Positions 36,880-50,857 of a stretch of DNA of 64,000 nt are shown piece by piece. Under the pieces are notes generated by a model. It was not told the DNA's origin and ran no database searches. It was given only the letters and a program-made list of their open reading frames with translations. Source of the DNA: Ailanthus altissimus (lineage: Eukaryota > Streptophyta > Magnoliopsida > Sapindales > Simaroubaceae); NCBI GenBank assembly GCA_946807835.1, contig OX327703.1:8749501-8813500 (forward strand), written 5' to 3'. The first letter of the stretch is position 1; every line of letters starts with the position of its first letter. The translations under genes and the position numbers were made by a program.

Positions 36880-38474
36880 GAAATTTTTTTCGAAATAGCC
36901 AACATTGAGGGGGCACTAACGTTTTTAACCATCATTTTATTTTTTTATTTTTTTGAGCCAAACAAATCAATTTAGACAAAAATTTCCTTTCACTGTTTGA
37001 ACTGTCCCTGCTACAATTAATAGTACTGACTACAGTTATTTTTCAATTTTTATTTTATTTTATAACAAATTTATTTATAATTTTATTTTACTTAAAATTA
37101 TATTTATTCAAATTTAAATTTGTATTTATTTATTAAAATTATATTTATTTTATTTGATTATATTATTTATTAATTATTTAATTTAATCACATTATTACAA
37201 AATTTAAATAAATATGCTGTTAAACTAAACTAAATAAATAATATAATCAATTTAAATAATTAATAACTAATATAATTAAATAAAATAAATATAATTTTAA
37301 TATACAAACTTTTTAATAAATAATATAAATTAATTATATAAAATAAATAAAATACTAATAAAAAAGTATAATAAATAATAAAATTAAAAAGAAAAGTCTA
37401 TATGTTTTATCGTGCCCATATTATATTTTGTAAATTTTTTATAATTTTATTTTATTATATATGACATAATTAATTTATATTATTTATAAATAATTAAAAT
37501 ATTTATTTATTTTATTTAATTATCAATAAATATAATAAATAAAAATATATAAAAATACAATTAAGTTTGTATTTGTTTATAAAAATTATTTTTTTATTTA
37601 TTGTATTTATTTAGTTTGATTTAACTATATCAAATACCTATATTATTTATGTATATTTTGTAGTAATATGATTAAAATAAATAAATAATATAAAAGAAAT
37701 GTAATTTTAATAAATAAAAAATATTTAATTTTGAATAAAAAACACTATAGCAAAGTACTACACACTGTAACAGCATTGTTTACTTAGCGGATACTGTGTT
37801 TTAAAGAAAAAAATATTGCCCCCAAAACTAATTGCTCCATGTGGTTGTGATAAAAAACTTTTATCACGCCCATATGTGGATGTAATAAATATTTATCATA
37901 TATCGTGCCCATATTTGGGCGCTATAAAAAAATATAGAGATTTTTTTAAATTTTAATATTTATTATAATATTTTTATTTTATTTTTACTTATTTTTTTAT
38001 AGTAAATTTTATTTTTTATTTTTTATTAGTATTTTATATAATTAATTTATATTATTTATTAAAATTTTTATATTAAAATTATAGTTATTTTTTTAATTAT
38101 ATTATTTGTTAATTATTTAAATTGATTATATATTTATTTAGTTTAGTTTAACTACATATTTATTTAAATTTTGTAATAACGTGATTAAATTATATAATAT
38201 AATCAAGTATATTAAATATAATTTTATTAAATAAGTACAAATTTAAATTTGAATAAATATAATTTTAAGTAAAATAAAATTATAAATAAATTAGTTATAA
38301 AATAAAATAAAATTAAATTTATAGTATGTACGGTTCACTATAGTGGGTACTGTTTAAATAGTGAAAAGTTATTTTTGTCCAAAAGTGATTTGCTTGGATA
38401 AAATAGTTAGAAAATTGAAATGGTAGCTAAAAAAAGTTAAAACTCTATCAATTTTGGCTATTTCATAAAATTTC
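36880..38474. mobile_element. Mutator-like or other long-TIR element
   Basis: About 130-145 bases at each end are diverged inverted repeats (GAAATTTT, then GAAATAGCCAA near the tips). The flanks CCTTAAATAAAT (36868-36879) and CCCTAAAGAAAT (38474-38485) agree at 10 of 12 bases, compatible with an aged 9-bp class target duplication. The interior is extremely AT-rich with no transposase. Short GC islands carry the word CGTGCCCATA. Confidence 0.6.
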
Positions 38475-38976
38475 CCTAAAGAAATTGATATATGTTCAAT
38501 GAGCAAAGATTTAAGTTTCATGTAAAATAGGAATATACACTTACATAGCATATATAACTATTAAAAGAAATTTATTTATTATTGTACAAACATTATTTAA
38601 TAGCATATTTGAGTGAGCTAAATAGGCTCCATAAAGTAGATGTATGTTCTCATTAAATCGAACCATTATAATTTTGTATTTGTTTGTATTTTGTTTCATT
38701 TTGATTGATCTTGAATAAGTTTGAAATTATGAAAGTCTAATAAATATCAAAGAGTGGTCATCTTATCCTAGTCCTTTAAGAGGCCAAATTACTATTTACC
38801 AATAATAAAGAAATTCAACTCTTTGGCCCAAGACAATTGAAAATCTAAGGTCAATAGATTATATTTTGCGCTCAAGTATATTCAAGAAAAGGCTTAATTA
38901 AAAAATCAACATATATACATCTCTCATTCACTCTTTCATCACCAAAAATAAAGAGACTTAGGCAATCTTATTTGAA

Positions 38977-39174
38977 TAGGAAGGATATTGTAATTTCTCT
39001 AAAGTTCAGAGATGTTTCTTTCTTTCTTATTTGACTAATTGTCTTATAAACAAGTCTATTTTCTCTATTGAATTGTAGGAAGGATATTGTAATTTCTCTA
39101 AAGTTCAGAGATGTTTCTTTCTTTCTTATTTGACTAATTGTCTTATAAACAAGTCTATTTTCTCTATTGAATTG
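38977..39174. repeat. Perfect 99-bp tandem duplication
   Basis: Unit 1 is 38977-39075 and unit 2 is 39076-39174. I see no difference between them, which points to a recent local duplication or, less likely, an assembly artefact. Confidence 0.93.
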
Positions 39175-40050
39175 TTAGAAATATTTTCCTGAAGCATGAT
39201 TATTTGTATTTAGTTATTGCTGAAAATTAATAATAGTGGTTATTCATTAAATTTTAGTTTTGTAATTTTTAATTGCTTTTATTTAAATATCATAAAATTT
39301 CTTAATTATTGTACGTAACTTTAAACTTAGTATATAGTAGTTATATACAAGAGGATTAAGTTTTATCATAATAGCTAAATTAATCCTTAGTCTGAATAAA
39401 GATGAAAATTTTATTTAATTGGCTATAAGTGCGGTCCATTTATATAATGCATACAATCATGGCATTTGGATCACTCTATATATTGACTTAGAAAATGGAC
39501 ACATTTTGTATAATATTGATTATATAGGACTGGAACATGATAATATTAATTATCTATTAATCTTCATTAATAAAGAGAATTTATTTTATCACATTACAAT
39601 TATATATAGATTAATCTTAATTTTGAATGATTAATGAAATCCTATTTATTGAGTTATGTTTATTAATATATAAGGGAAAAATCATATAACATTTTTAGTC
39701 AATTACTAAGTATTTTATAGATATAACAAAATAGATGATTGAAAACATGTCTCATAATTATGGAATACACTCCTAAGAAGAAGTTAGATAAATTGTTTTC
39801 TTATTAATTGATTCTGATCTTGAACATAATGATCTTAGTTTTCTTTTAGAGTTGAAGAAAATAATTAATTTATAATTTTTATAAATTAAATATTCAAAAG
39901 ATGATCAATGTGATTTGAGGATAAAGATATAATTAGAGAGGTTAATGGACACTCGACCTAACTTTAATTATAAACACTTATGGAGGATAAATTCATATGA
40001 AATGATTATTGAATGGATAAAGTTTTCTGTTTATAATTTATTTACAAAAT
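39175..40050. other. AT-rich DNA, probably a decayed LTR
   Basis: No gene is supported. Wording near 39400-39560 looks like part of an old retrotransposon LTR, but no ends or target duplication were found. Confidence 0.35.
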
Positions 40051-42917
40051 TAAAAGTTCAACTTTATATTTTTAGTATAGTAATATAAAGTTAATAAATA
40101 AAATTATGTTGATCAAAGAGTTAATTAAGTGATTTAATTTATTAGAGCTTAATTTTGTAAGTATATCAAGTCCCTATCCTGGTTCGATAAAACACTGAAA
40201 TAGACTATAAAATTAATTATTTGATCTAAAATATTAATTGACCCAAGTTTAATTTGATTAAACTTATTAAAGCCAGTTAATTATTTTTGTAAGTTGACCT
40301 ATGTTTAATTTGATTAAACTTAATGGGCCTAATCAATTATTGGCTAAATCTATAATAGTTATGAAATTAAATAAATAATTATTTAATTAAAATAAAAATA
40401 ATATTAAATATTATCCTAATCCTTATCAAATAAGGATTTACTTATTAATTTAAAATAATATAAGATATCATTTTATTCTAATTCTTATCAAATAAAGATT
40501 TAGTTATTTAATTTAAAATAAAATTAGATTATTTTATCCTAATCCTATTAAGGATTAGAATTTAAGTGAAACACATATATTTTTTTTTAAAAAAAATACG
40601 TACATTGTAAAGGGAAAATATAAGGACTTTTCTTTTAACGTAAGTGTGTTTTATAGTTCCCTTGGATTAAAATATTTTCTAGAGAGAAAAATAAGTACAC
40701 AAAAATAAATATTTAACAATTATAAATTACTTACATAAACAGTTAATTCGCGAAAAATATCGTGTGAAATATTTGTTAGTGTTGACAAAGGACATTCGTT
40801 GGATTTGACAATTAAAATTTTTTTTTCTACTTTTATATTACTAAATTAAAATAAATAGAATGAAAATTTTAAAAATATGATCCTACATGAATAACATATA
40901 ACCGACAGTTGTATTCCTTTTGAAATTCTGTGTGGATGATATTCTATCAGCATATTCATCATTCCTAAGGTTTATATAAGTCGCTTCCTTTTCAACAGGC
41001 TAACAAGGAGGACCACTTATTCACCCCTTACCATCTTCTTGCTTTACTTCATATATTAAAGTAACATATGAAAATTTTGAAGAGGTCTTCAATGTTTTGA
41101 TTCGAATATGAATAATACGCTTCAAATCATGCCATTTTTTTACTTCCAGGAAGAAGCAGAAAATATTTCTGGTTGAAATTTCTAATGTATTTGAACCTAA
41201 AAATGCAATCAACAAGACCACGTACATTGGACCAGTAGACCATTAAACAATGTTAGATAAATAGATGCTTCAACCAGTCATTCTCATGTATATATACATT
41301 CTAAAAGACCAAAGGAATCTTTCTTGAATGGATCTTTTGAAGGTTTTATGAAATACATATTCTCGTGAATTTGGTCTTTGGATCTTCTCATCCATTTCTT
41401 AGTTCCTTTTTAGGTGGCTAGATTCTAAGACACTTGTTCCACCATTGTTATAAAGGCCATCTTTAATTAGACTTAGAACTGAAGGATCAATTTTATCTTA
41501 TTGCCTCTCGTTTCGTTTTAATAATATCTTTAAAAAAAAAGAAAGGGAAAAAATTTACCTCAAAGGTTAATTTAAAATTTCCAAATGCAATGGATAGAAA
41601 TTTGAGTTTGATGAAACTATACATAATTAAAAATATTAACAGACGTTCGAATTAGTTTTAATTAAAAGTTTAACTTTATATTTTTATATTTTTAATAGAA
41701 TAATATAAAGTTAATAAATAAAATTATATTAATTAAAGAGTTTTAATTAAATAATTTAATTTATTAGAGGTTAAATTTGTAAGTTCATCAGTCCCCGTAA
41801 CACTACAATGGACTACATAATTATTTATTAGATATAAAATATTAAATGGCCCTAGTTTAAGTTGATTAAACTCAATGGACCTAATCAATTATTGGCCCAA
41901 TTAAATAATTAGATTATTTATTTAATTTTGATAATTATGAATTGTTTAAATTATTTAATAAAACTAATAATATTAAATATTATCCTAATCATTAACAAAT
42001 AAAGATTTATTTATTTAATTTAAAATAATATAAGGTACTATTTTATCCTAATTCTATTAAGGATTAGAGTTTAAGTGGAACAAGTATTTTTAAAAGAACA
42101 ATACATACACTATAAAAGGGGAAGTATAGCGACTTTTCTTTTAATGTAAGTGTGTTTTATAGTTAACTTAGGCTACAATATTTTTCTAGAGAGAAAAGTA
42201 AGAACACAAAAATAAAAATGTCTTAAATATTTGTTAGTGTTGATAGAGAACATCCATTGAAATTCATAGTCTATTTGTAAAAGATATAGGGTGAAAATTT
42301 TGTTGATATTAACAGAAAACATTTATTAAAATTTGCAATCAAAATACTTTCTACACCCCTAGGTTACTAAATTAAAATAGACAAAATAATTTTTTTTTAA
42401 AATACGATCTTACATGAATAACGTATAATTGAAAGTTGATGATATTCTAATAGCTTATTCATTAATCCTAAGGTTCATATAAGTCGCATCCTTTTCAACT
42501 GACTAACAATTTCACCCCTTACCATCTTCTTGCTTTACTTCACATATTTTCTTCTTTAAATAAATGAAACCAATGACCCTTGTGGCTGCCCTGCTTATAT
42601 TCCAGCCAACGAAAAGGAACATATGAAAAAATTAAAGAGGTTTCCAATGTTTTGATTCGAATATGAATAATGAGCTTCAAATCATGCCATTTTAACTTAC
42701 AGGAAGAAGCAGAAAACATTTTATGATTGGAATTTCTAATGTATTTGAGCCTAAAAATGAAATCAACAAGAACACGTACATTGGGCAAGTAGACCATTAA
42801 CCAATGTTAGATATCTTTAAAAAAGAAGAAAGGGAAAAAGTTTACCTCAACGAAGGTTCATTTAAAATTTCCAAATGCACTGCATAGAATATTGAGTTTG
42901 ATGAAACTACACATAAT
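40051..42917. repeat. Old large tandem duplication
   Basis: Positions 40051-41633 and 41663-42917 are diverged direct copies. Shared blocks include 40920-41260 with 42430-42810 (with an insertion of about 55 bases near 42550-42605 in the second) and 41525-41630 with 42808-42917. A 280-base stretch of the first copy (about 41245-41525) is missing from the second. Each copy keeps a related short minus-strand frame (41021-41227 and 42540-42797) sharing the peptide HIRIKTL; I do not recognise it and do not call it a gene. Confidence 0.75.
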
Positions 42918-45900
42918 CACGAGTCATGATATATCTTTGTGCACATACTCTCTTAACACAATTAAAATAACACTAATGAAGGCTCCGAAAGTTTGTGCAA
43001 CGTTCCCTATGCTTGAGAACAAAAAATTTAATCATCAAATTTAAAAATAGTGATATAAAATATTAATCTCAGTTAATGGTATTAATTAGAAGCATGATCT
43101 CTCATTTTACAGTAATTAGAGATAATAATGGCAAACCCTTATGTTTTCTTGTGATGATATTTATTAGTATAGCCATCAATTTATTAGTTATTTCCAAAGC
43201 TAGCTAGTTTCTTTATATCAAAACAACATGCATATGGATTTTTATTTTTTAAACAAATTAAGAAAAATATTGCCCAGTACTTTTATTCATTAATAGCACA
43301 TTTTTATTATTAAATGTTGTTATGTATATCTCCATCCAAACTAATTATAAAAAAATTATCAAGATACGAAGATGTAATGCATTAAGAACAATTAAGACTC
43401 CCTATAGTAAAAGTACCGTGTGTCCAGTATTAGTACTAGTTTTGATGATAGCATAAATAAAATGATATTGTTTCGGTCACGTTCTTAGAATGTGTTAGGA
43501 AGGTGCGCTTATGCTGATCTAAAGCACTTGAACAGCTCTTACCCTAAACACCAAATTTATGATATTTAATTAGTTGAGATGGTAAAGTATTTGGATCCAC
43601 TCCTAACAAGTGATGATGAGTATCTATATATCAATATATATATATATATATATGCAGATGACGTACGTGTTATATGTAATGTACGTGGCAGTCAAAATTT
43701 GACAACCGCTAAGTGCTTTAGTTTTTATTCAATTTTTAAAACTTTTGGATTTGATTATTTGACTGCTGAAAAGGGATGTACAACGGAAAGCTTAAAGCTT
43801 GCTCAAGGGAAGCAGAAGGGAAGTTACGTAGACAATCAGAAACCCTAGCTCAAAGCGTGCGTCAAATAAGCACTGCATTGATTTGCATTTTTTATCTGGG
43901 GCGGAAATGTAGTTTACGCAACTAATAAGGACTCCACAGAACATTTAGTCGGCGCTGCATAATTAACTTGTGTGGGGGTTGAAATCCATGCAAATTAATA
44001 CTTTACATAGCTGGAAAATTACGAAATGGAAAGAAAGACGTCGTAAATTTCATATTTTTCACGTAGCTGCTTTCACATAGGCATATGAGACAGAGTATAA
44101 TTATAATTGGATTCTTGCCCACATTTTCTCCTTTATTTATTACGACCTTGAAAAACGTCGTGTGGTTTGCGTCATATGAAGAAAATTAATGATCAGTAAA
44201 AAGACACAAGAGATGGTAGTGTTGCACATTTTTTATATTTAATTTGTTTATTGTATGAGTTTACATTGTATTTTTTTATGTATAAATTTAGCATAATAAA
44301 CCGGTTTATATCTTGATATATTCTAGGCCAATTATATATTTCCTTTTGATATATTGGAATATATTAGGGTTCATCTCCATGCCGTCCATGCCAATAGTTT
44401 TATTATTTTATTTTATTTTGTCGACTAATTAGGAACAAATAGACATGACTCTTTCATGACAATCGTAACACAAATTAATCATACGATCACGTCAAACATC
44501 TTGGCATCAAGTCGAGTAGATTCACACCAAAAAAGTTCTTGTTTCTATGATACACATTATTCAATATCATTATTAAGAACAAAATGATCTTGGATATGTT
44601 TCTTATTTTCAATATATATATATATATATAAGGAGCCACAAGTTTAATTTTTATTAATAAAATGTTGACAAAGTTAATTGAAATTTTAGATATAAAATAT
44701 TGTTTATATTGATTATTTTCATAATTCAAAATTTCAATGTCAATATTTTGAAATATTTTTTTAATATAGATATCATTTCAAAGACCATATAGGAAAGTGC
44801 AAATAATACAAAATAAGACCAGTATATATATACACGTAGATGACACTACATATATATACAGAGATATATATAGATATAGACCAAACCCTTCAAGGGTAAG
44901 AATTGAACCCTACCTCACAATTGGAGAAATGCAATTATTTCAACCTATAAATCTTACTAAATCAAGCTTGTGCAATAGAAATCATATCTTAATCTTTAAA
45001 ATTATTTTAATCATAAATTGTCAGAATTCGAGAGGGTAAAGAGTAAAACTCTTTGTGCCTTGCACCCTGTTACCTTTTTAAAAACAAAAACCGTACCATA
45101 CATGTCCTAATATGTTGTTTTTTCAAAGCACAGGACTGGGTAAAGTAAAAGTGATTAGCTTTTTGTGTACAGACTTGAATAGCTTTTCAGTTCTATATTT
45201 TAGTGTGCAAAATGTATCATGTGGTCTTTAGAATAAAGTAGAATTATCTTCCACAAGTATGTTGATATATTTAATTGACTTCTGCTTTATATGTATATAT
45301 AAAGATCGATTAATTTCCCATTTCAATTTGAAGTTTTCATATTTTCAAATTAATTTTTTCATGCTAGCATTTTAAGATATATCTACATTTGTTTCTTTTT
45401 TTATTTTCACACTGAAATCTGATTGTAATTAATTTTCAATGATTTACTTGTTAGAAACTGTTGGTTTTACAACTTGACAGTGAAAATATATCAATTATTG
45501 CTAAATAAATTTAAATTTTTCTTGAAACGTAAATATAAAGTCCATTAAAAAAATTAAAATTAAGTCTACAGTTAAAATAAAAAATTACAGAAAAAAATTT
45601 AATAATAAATAATTAGAAAGATCAAATATAACCATACGCATATAGGAGACATAATTTTTACACAAAAGTATCAACAATCTTCATTACAAAATAATAATCG
45701 AGCTCTATTTAAGATTAATCCGTTGCTCTGTCAAGTTGTCCTCCACATCAATGTCAACCCTTCTAAATAACCGTGTACCATATTTTCTCAAATGGCTAGA
45801 TTTGAAGAGAAAAAATTTCAAGTAGAAAAAGAAATATTTCAAATTGAGAATTAGAGATCTCATCTAGATCAAGATCTGGATGTTTAAAAATATACAACTA
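42918..45900. other. Intergenic DNA with AT microsatellites
   Basis: No credible gene. (TA)n runs lie at about 43633-43652 and 44612-44630. A tRNA-like B-box word GGTTCAATTCTTACCC is on the minus strand near 44895-44912, possibly a SINE fragment. Confidence 0.5.
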
Positions 45901-45905
45901 ATTCA

Positions 45906-46328
45906 AGTTGAAAACTTTGATATATTGAGAGTATATTGTATTCAAACTGATTTGAATGAATTTTAATGTAACAGTAACATGGTTACAAGGCTCAATATAT
46001 ACATACATTTATAAATCAATTATTTTATTATTCATGTCAAACATTCTCCTAGTTTAGGCATTAATTATGTACTATTCTAATTCCCACCATTTGATCATAC
46101 TACAGTGTACCATAATCATTAGGACCATCACAGCTAACCAATGGACTTTCATAGGATGCTTTCTCACCCGCTAGCCCCGTACAAGATAAGTTGTTTATGA
46201 TACAATTGAAGCTGCTAAGGTGTTCCTATGATATTTGTCTTGACTCAAATCGGAATAAAGCTAATTGGCTTGAGTTTCTCATTCTTGATCTTTGATCAAT
46301 CATGGGCTTTGATTCAATACTTTCAACA
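45906..46328 (-). repeat. 3' LTR of copia 1
   Basis: The 423-bp LTR is preceded on the element strand by the purine run CTTGAGAGGGGA. Its match at 50522-50857 plus 58037-58113 fixes both ends. Confidence 0.9.
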
Positions 46329-46339
46329 TCCCCTCTCAA

Positions 46340-48179
46340 GATGAAGGTACTTGTTTGAACATTCAACTTGCTACTTAATTAATCAAATCTATTATAATTG
46401 AGAGGTTTAGATAGAATAAATTATATTTTTAAGTCTGCATTACACACTTTGTCTCTAACAAATTCAATGTCAATTTTAATAAATTTAGTTCTAGTATGGT
46501 AGACAAGATTTGAGGTTATAGATGTTGAACTTGTGCTATCCGTGTATACTATTGGTGTGTTAAGAAGCTTAAGCTTCATTTATTGAATTAGGAACTTGAT
46601 CCAACTGATTTTTGTAATAATATTAGCTAGAGCTTTATACTCTAGTTCTGCACTTGATTTGGATACTAGTTATTGCTTCTTTGAGCTCCAAGATATCAGG
46701 TTTCCTCCAAGATATATTAGGTATCCACTAACTAACCTCTTATCATCCGTATCACAATCATAATTTGCATTTAAGAATGAAATTAGGTCTAAAGCTACTA
46801 ATTTCTTAAATTTCAATCTATAGTAGATTGTTTCCTTAAGGTACCTTAAGACTTTTTTGCAGGCAATCCAATGTTCTTCCACATGATTGCCCATAAATTG
46901 AGTGAGATTATTCATTGTAAAGGCTAGCTCAGTTCAGGTTAGGGTGGCATATTTTAGGCTACCTATAGCACTTATGTACAGTGTGGGGTTATGTAAAGGC
47001 TTCCCATTTTCTTTTGTTAGCTTGATACCTATACTCAGAGGAGTGGAGTTCCCTTTGCAATTGGCCATGCTAGTCTTTTGTAGCAAGTCTTTGATGTATT
47101 TAAATTATGAGAGAATGATTGAGTCCTCTATTCTGCCAACTTTTATCCTAAGGAAAAAATGAAGTTCACCCAAATCCCTACGAGCAAACATAACTTTAAA
47201 TTGGTTATTAGCTCTTGTACAATTTCATCATTTCTTCCAGTGATGATTATGTCATTGACATATATCAATAATAGTGTGATCTTCTCTCTATTCCTTTTAA
47301 AGAATAGTGATGTGTTTGACCTTGTCCCTTAGAATCTCTACTTAAAAGAGAACATTTCAACTTGTCAAACTAGGCTTTGGGAGCCTGTTTAAAAATATAT
47401 AGGGCCTTCTTCCTTTTTTAGATAAAGCTTGGCCTGTTAGGGTTTTTATAAGCTTCAGGTTGATGCATAAACTCATCTTCTATTAGATCACCATTTAAGA
47501 AGACATTATTTAAGTTAATTTGCTTTAATTTCTAATCATTCTTGAGTGTCAAGGTAGGATAATTCTGACCGATCAAGGTTTCACAACTAGACTAAATGTT
47601 TCATAAAAATTCACTTTTGGAGTTTGGTGGAAACTTTTGGCCACAAGCCTTGCCTTAAACCTCTCAATTATTCAATCTTCCTTGTGCTTTACTTTCAAGA
47701 TCCATTTATTGCCAACAACTTTCATATCAGAAGTATAGAAAACTAGGGTCCATGTTTTATTTCTAACAAGGCATGTATTCCTCCTCTATGGCATGGCTTC
47801 AGTTGTTGTCTTGTAGGGGCTGACTTAACTGATGTTGGTGTAAGATATGGTTCAGAGTTTGTGCTTATGTATACTTTAGGTTTGAATATGCCTAAGTTAG
47901 ATCTTGTTGTCATAAGGTGAATATTTAGGTTCTATTAAGTGGGTTGAGATAATGTTTCAGGTTGTTTAAAAGGTTGAGTGTCTTGTGGTGTGATGTTCTA
48001 AGTCTCGTGATTAAGTGGTGAGTAGGATAAATATCAAATTATAAAGAGTGATCTATTAAAGAGTCCATTCTAGCTTCATAAGGTGTTGAGTTATTTGGTA
48101 TTGAGAATGGTTTTATGAAAATGAATTGATATCTTATGATGTCTGATTGAGTTAAGTTACTCTGGTTAGGAGTTATGAA
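46340..48179 (-). pseudogene. Copia 1 RT and RNase H, decayed
   Basis: RNase H fragments read KKVLRYLKETIYYRLKF and SWSSKKQ (46670-46915). RT wording includes VNNVFLNGDLIEDEFMHQPE (near 47460-47520). The active site reads YVND instead of YVDD at 47251-47262. Numerous stops. Confidence 0.82.
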
Positions 48180-49273
48180 CTCTAGACTTGACAAAAAAGG
48201 AAAGGATTCTTCATTGAAGATTATATGTTTTACAAGGTAGACCTCTCAGATAAATGTTGATAGACATAGCCTTTATTTTTGTCACTGTACCATAAGAAGA
48301 CATATTTACCTGTATAGAAGTTGAATTTATTTATAAGATATGATCTCAAGAATAGGTAGCATTTACATCCAAATATTTTTAACAATGAGTAATCTGGTGC
48401 ATAACAAAAAATTCTTTTAAAAGATGATTTATTATTTAATCTTTTAGAGGACAATCTATTAATAATGTAGGCAACTATGTGAATAGCCTTCTACCAGTAC
48501 TTAAGTGGCATGACAGCTTGTACTAAGAGTGTAAGGGTAATATTAGTTAGGTGTCTATGCTTTCTTTTAACCTTTTAATTTCAAAGACTCTATATTCCCC
48601 CCATATCACTTTGAATGTTCTTAATCTTGTGATCATTTAGTTTTTCAATTGTAGTATTATAACTGATGAATTTTTCTAATGTTTTTTTTAATTGTTTATA
48701 AGAGGATAAATCCAAGTGAAGCTTATGTAGTCATCTACTAGTGCCAGGTCTATTTATATCCCTTATTGGTTATGATGGGAAGAGGTCCCCATAAATCTGT
48801 GTATACAAGTTCAAGTCGGTTCTTGGTTTTATTTTCAGTTTATTTGAAAGTTAATTTATGCATTTTTCTATATTGGTATGCTGAGCAAAAGGGAATTTTT
48901 GTAACTATATGTCTTTATTTCTATTGTTAAAGAAACTTTTACAATTTGAAAGTATTTCCTTAGGTGCCAGTTAAGGTGCCCTAATCTCTTATGTAGTAGT
49001 TGTATTTGATGAATTGGTCTCAATACAACATTGTTCATCTTTTCTACTAACTCTAGACTTTGGACTTAACCGTTATCTAAGACACTATAACAGAATGAAA
49101 ACATTGACTAAAGATTATTAGTTGACACTACAACTAATATAGGCCTTCTTTAGCCACTCTTAAAAGCATCACATTCCCCTTCTTTTAGTCCTTCGCCATA
49201 CATTGAGACTTTTTAAATTCAATCACAGTATCATTGTCCTTCATTAGCATAGGTATGCTGATTAGGTTTTTTG
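48180..49273 (-). pseudogene. Copia 1 integrase, decayed
   Basis: Integrase wording includes LELVYTDLWGPLP (near 48785-48825) and the C-terminal block LLKIFGCKCYLFLR then GYSDKNKGY-like (48230-48454). It is broken into short frames. Confidence 0.78.
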
Positions 49274-50510
49274 TTATATTAGGCACAAGCAAGATTTCAT
49301 TAAGTTGAAGATGTTTAGTGTATAAGTAATGCTTATGTAACCAATGTGTGTAATAAATAAGTTTTGGTCATTACCAACTGTGAGCCGCTGATTACCTTTG
49401 TATTGGTTGTTGAGGGTGAGATTATTTAAGTTGTTGCTCATATAGTTGGTCACCTTACTATCAAGGTACCAAGACTGATCTTCAGGATTTTCACTAAATA
49501 TTGCATATGCTCTACTTGGTTGGTATTTCTGATTCATTTTAAGATCAAAGTCTTTCTTGAATCTATACCAGTAGTTTATTGTAGTGTGTTTTAGCTTGAG
49601 AAAAATTTGGCACACTTTACTAGAATCTTGAGTTGCAGGTTCTTAAGTCTTTCCTTTTTCTTGCAAGTAAGCAGTTTTTGTGGTTTCTAGGTGGACTATT
49701 GCATTGATATTAAAGGCCTTCAAAGATATTTTCTTTCATCTTTATGGACTAGTTCTTTTTCTGTTTTCAACTTGTGTGCAAAGTTGGCATTAGAGTTTGT
49801 TGGACTTTCATAGATGTTCTATTCAAGCTTATGCTCTTGGTTGAGCAATAGTGTATAGATATTAGTCAAAAGAAGTTTGTCAAGTCTTGAAGTGACATTC
49901 ATAAAAACTATATCATAGGCATTTCTTAGACCTCCAAGGATGTAGTCTACTAGTTCATCATCAACAACAGCATACCCATCATATCTAAGAGATTCTGCTA
50001 ATCCCTTTATTTCATATAGTACTATGTCATGCTCATGGATTCTTTCTTGGTGGACTGGGTAAGAATCTTTAGATGAATGATTCTAGCTTTTGAGTATGAG
50101 GCAAAACGTCTCTCAAGAGTATACCAAAGTTGGTGTAAAGTGGAGCACTCAAACACTGCTCTAAGCATTGCCTCTAAAAATGATAATAGTAGCCATAACA
50201 ATCAAGTTCTGATCTTGCATCAACCCAACCTCATATTTAGGGTTCTCAGTGGTGATAATAGTATTGTCATCATCTATATAAACATTTTGTTGTCTTAGGG
50301 ATGGTTTATTGCCATCAATGAATCCTATTAGACTATTTCCCCTTATGCTCAGAATCATCTAAGATTTCTACAAGAGGTAATTAGTATTAGTTAGCTTAAT
50401 AAGAGCAAAAAACACAAAAGAATTATAGGTATGCTACTTTAGAGTGTTGAGTTGATGGGACTTGTTGGTATGGTATTTTGTGTTAGAGAGCTTGAAGTCA
50501 TTCAAGTGGG
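49274..50510 (-). pseudogene. Copia 1 gag and protease, decayed
   Basis: The open stretch 49274-49615 reads CQIFLKLKHTTINYWYRF (damaged zinc knuckle), then WYLDSKVTNYMSNNLNNL, where the protease catalytic DSGA reads DSKV, then LTVGNDQNLFITHIG. Gag wording continues upstream with many stops. Confidence 0.8.
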
Positions 50511-50521
50511 CTTTGATACCA
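50507..50521 (-). other. Primer binding site of copia 1
   Basis: The element strand reads TGGTATCAAAGCCCA directly after the LTR, the initiator-Met type. Confidence 0.8.
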
Positions 50522-50857
50522 AGTTACAAACTTTGATATATTGAGAGTATTTATATTCAAAATGATTTTAATAAATTCTAATGTAACAGTAACATGGTTA
50601 CAAGGCTCAACATATGCACACATTTAAAAATCGATTATTTTACTATTCATGCCAAACATTCCCTAATTTTCAGGCATAAATTTTGTACTATTCTAATTCT
50701 TATCATTCGATCATAATGTATTGTACCATCATCATCAGGATCATTACACCTCACCAATGAACCTTCTTGGGATCCTTTCTCACCAAAAAAGCTATTTTTA
50801 ATAGAGCTAGAGCTACAGAGGTATTCCTCTAATATTTGTCTTGACTCATTCGAGAAT
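50522..50857 (-). repeat. 5' LTR of copia 1, left part
   Basis: This is split from its remainder (58037-58113) by copia 2. It matches 45906-46250 with moderate divergence. Confidence 0.88.

Larger units (their letters stand above)
32624..38800 (+). repeat. 3' LTR of the old + strand element, twice interrupted
   Basis: The LTR starts TGATGGGAGT at 32624 after the purine tract. It is interrupted by the hAT-like element (33117-36411) and by the Mutator-like element (36880-38474). Its pieces at 36625-36725 and 38485-38560 match, inverted, the old LTR at 29200-29300 and 18730-18815. The right end is uncertain. Confidence 0.5.

Noticed and set aside
43579..43848. 89-codon frame next to a (TA)n run
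   Set aside because: It starts in AT repeat sequence, has no homology I recognise, and a tRNA-like A-box word upstream is too weak to call a SINE.
44830..44915. Possible tRNA-derived SINE on the minus strand
   Set aside because: A good B-box word is present, but no matching A box, tail or target duplication could be found.
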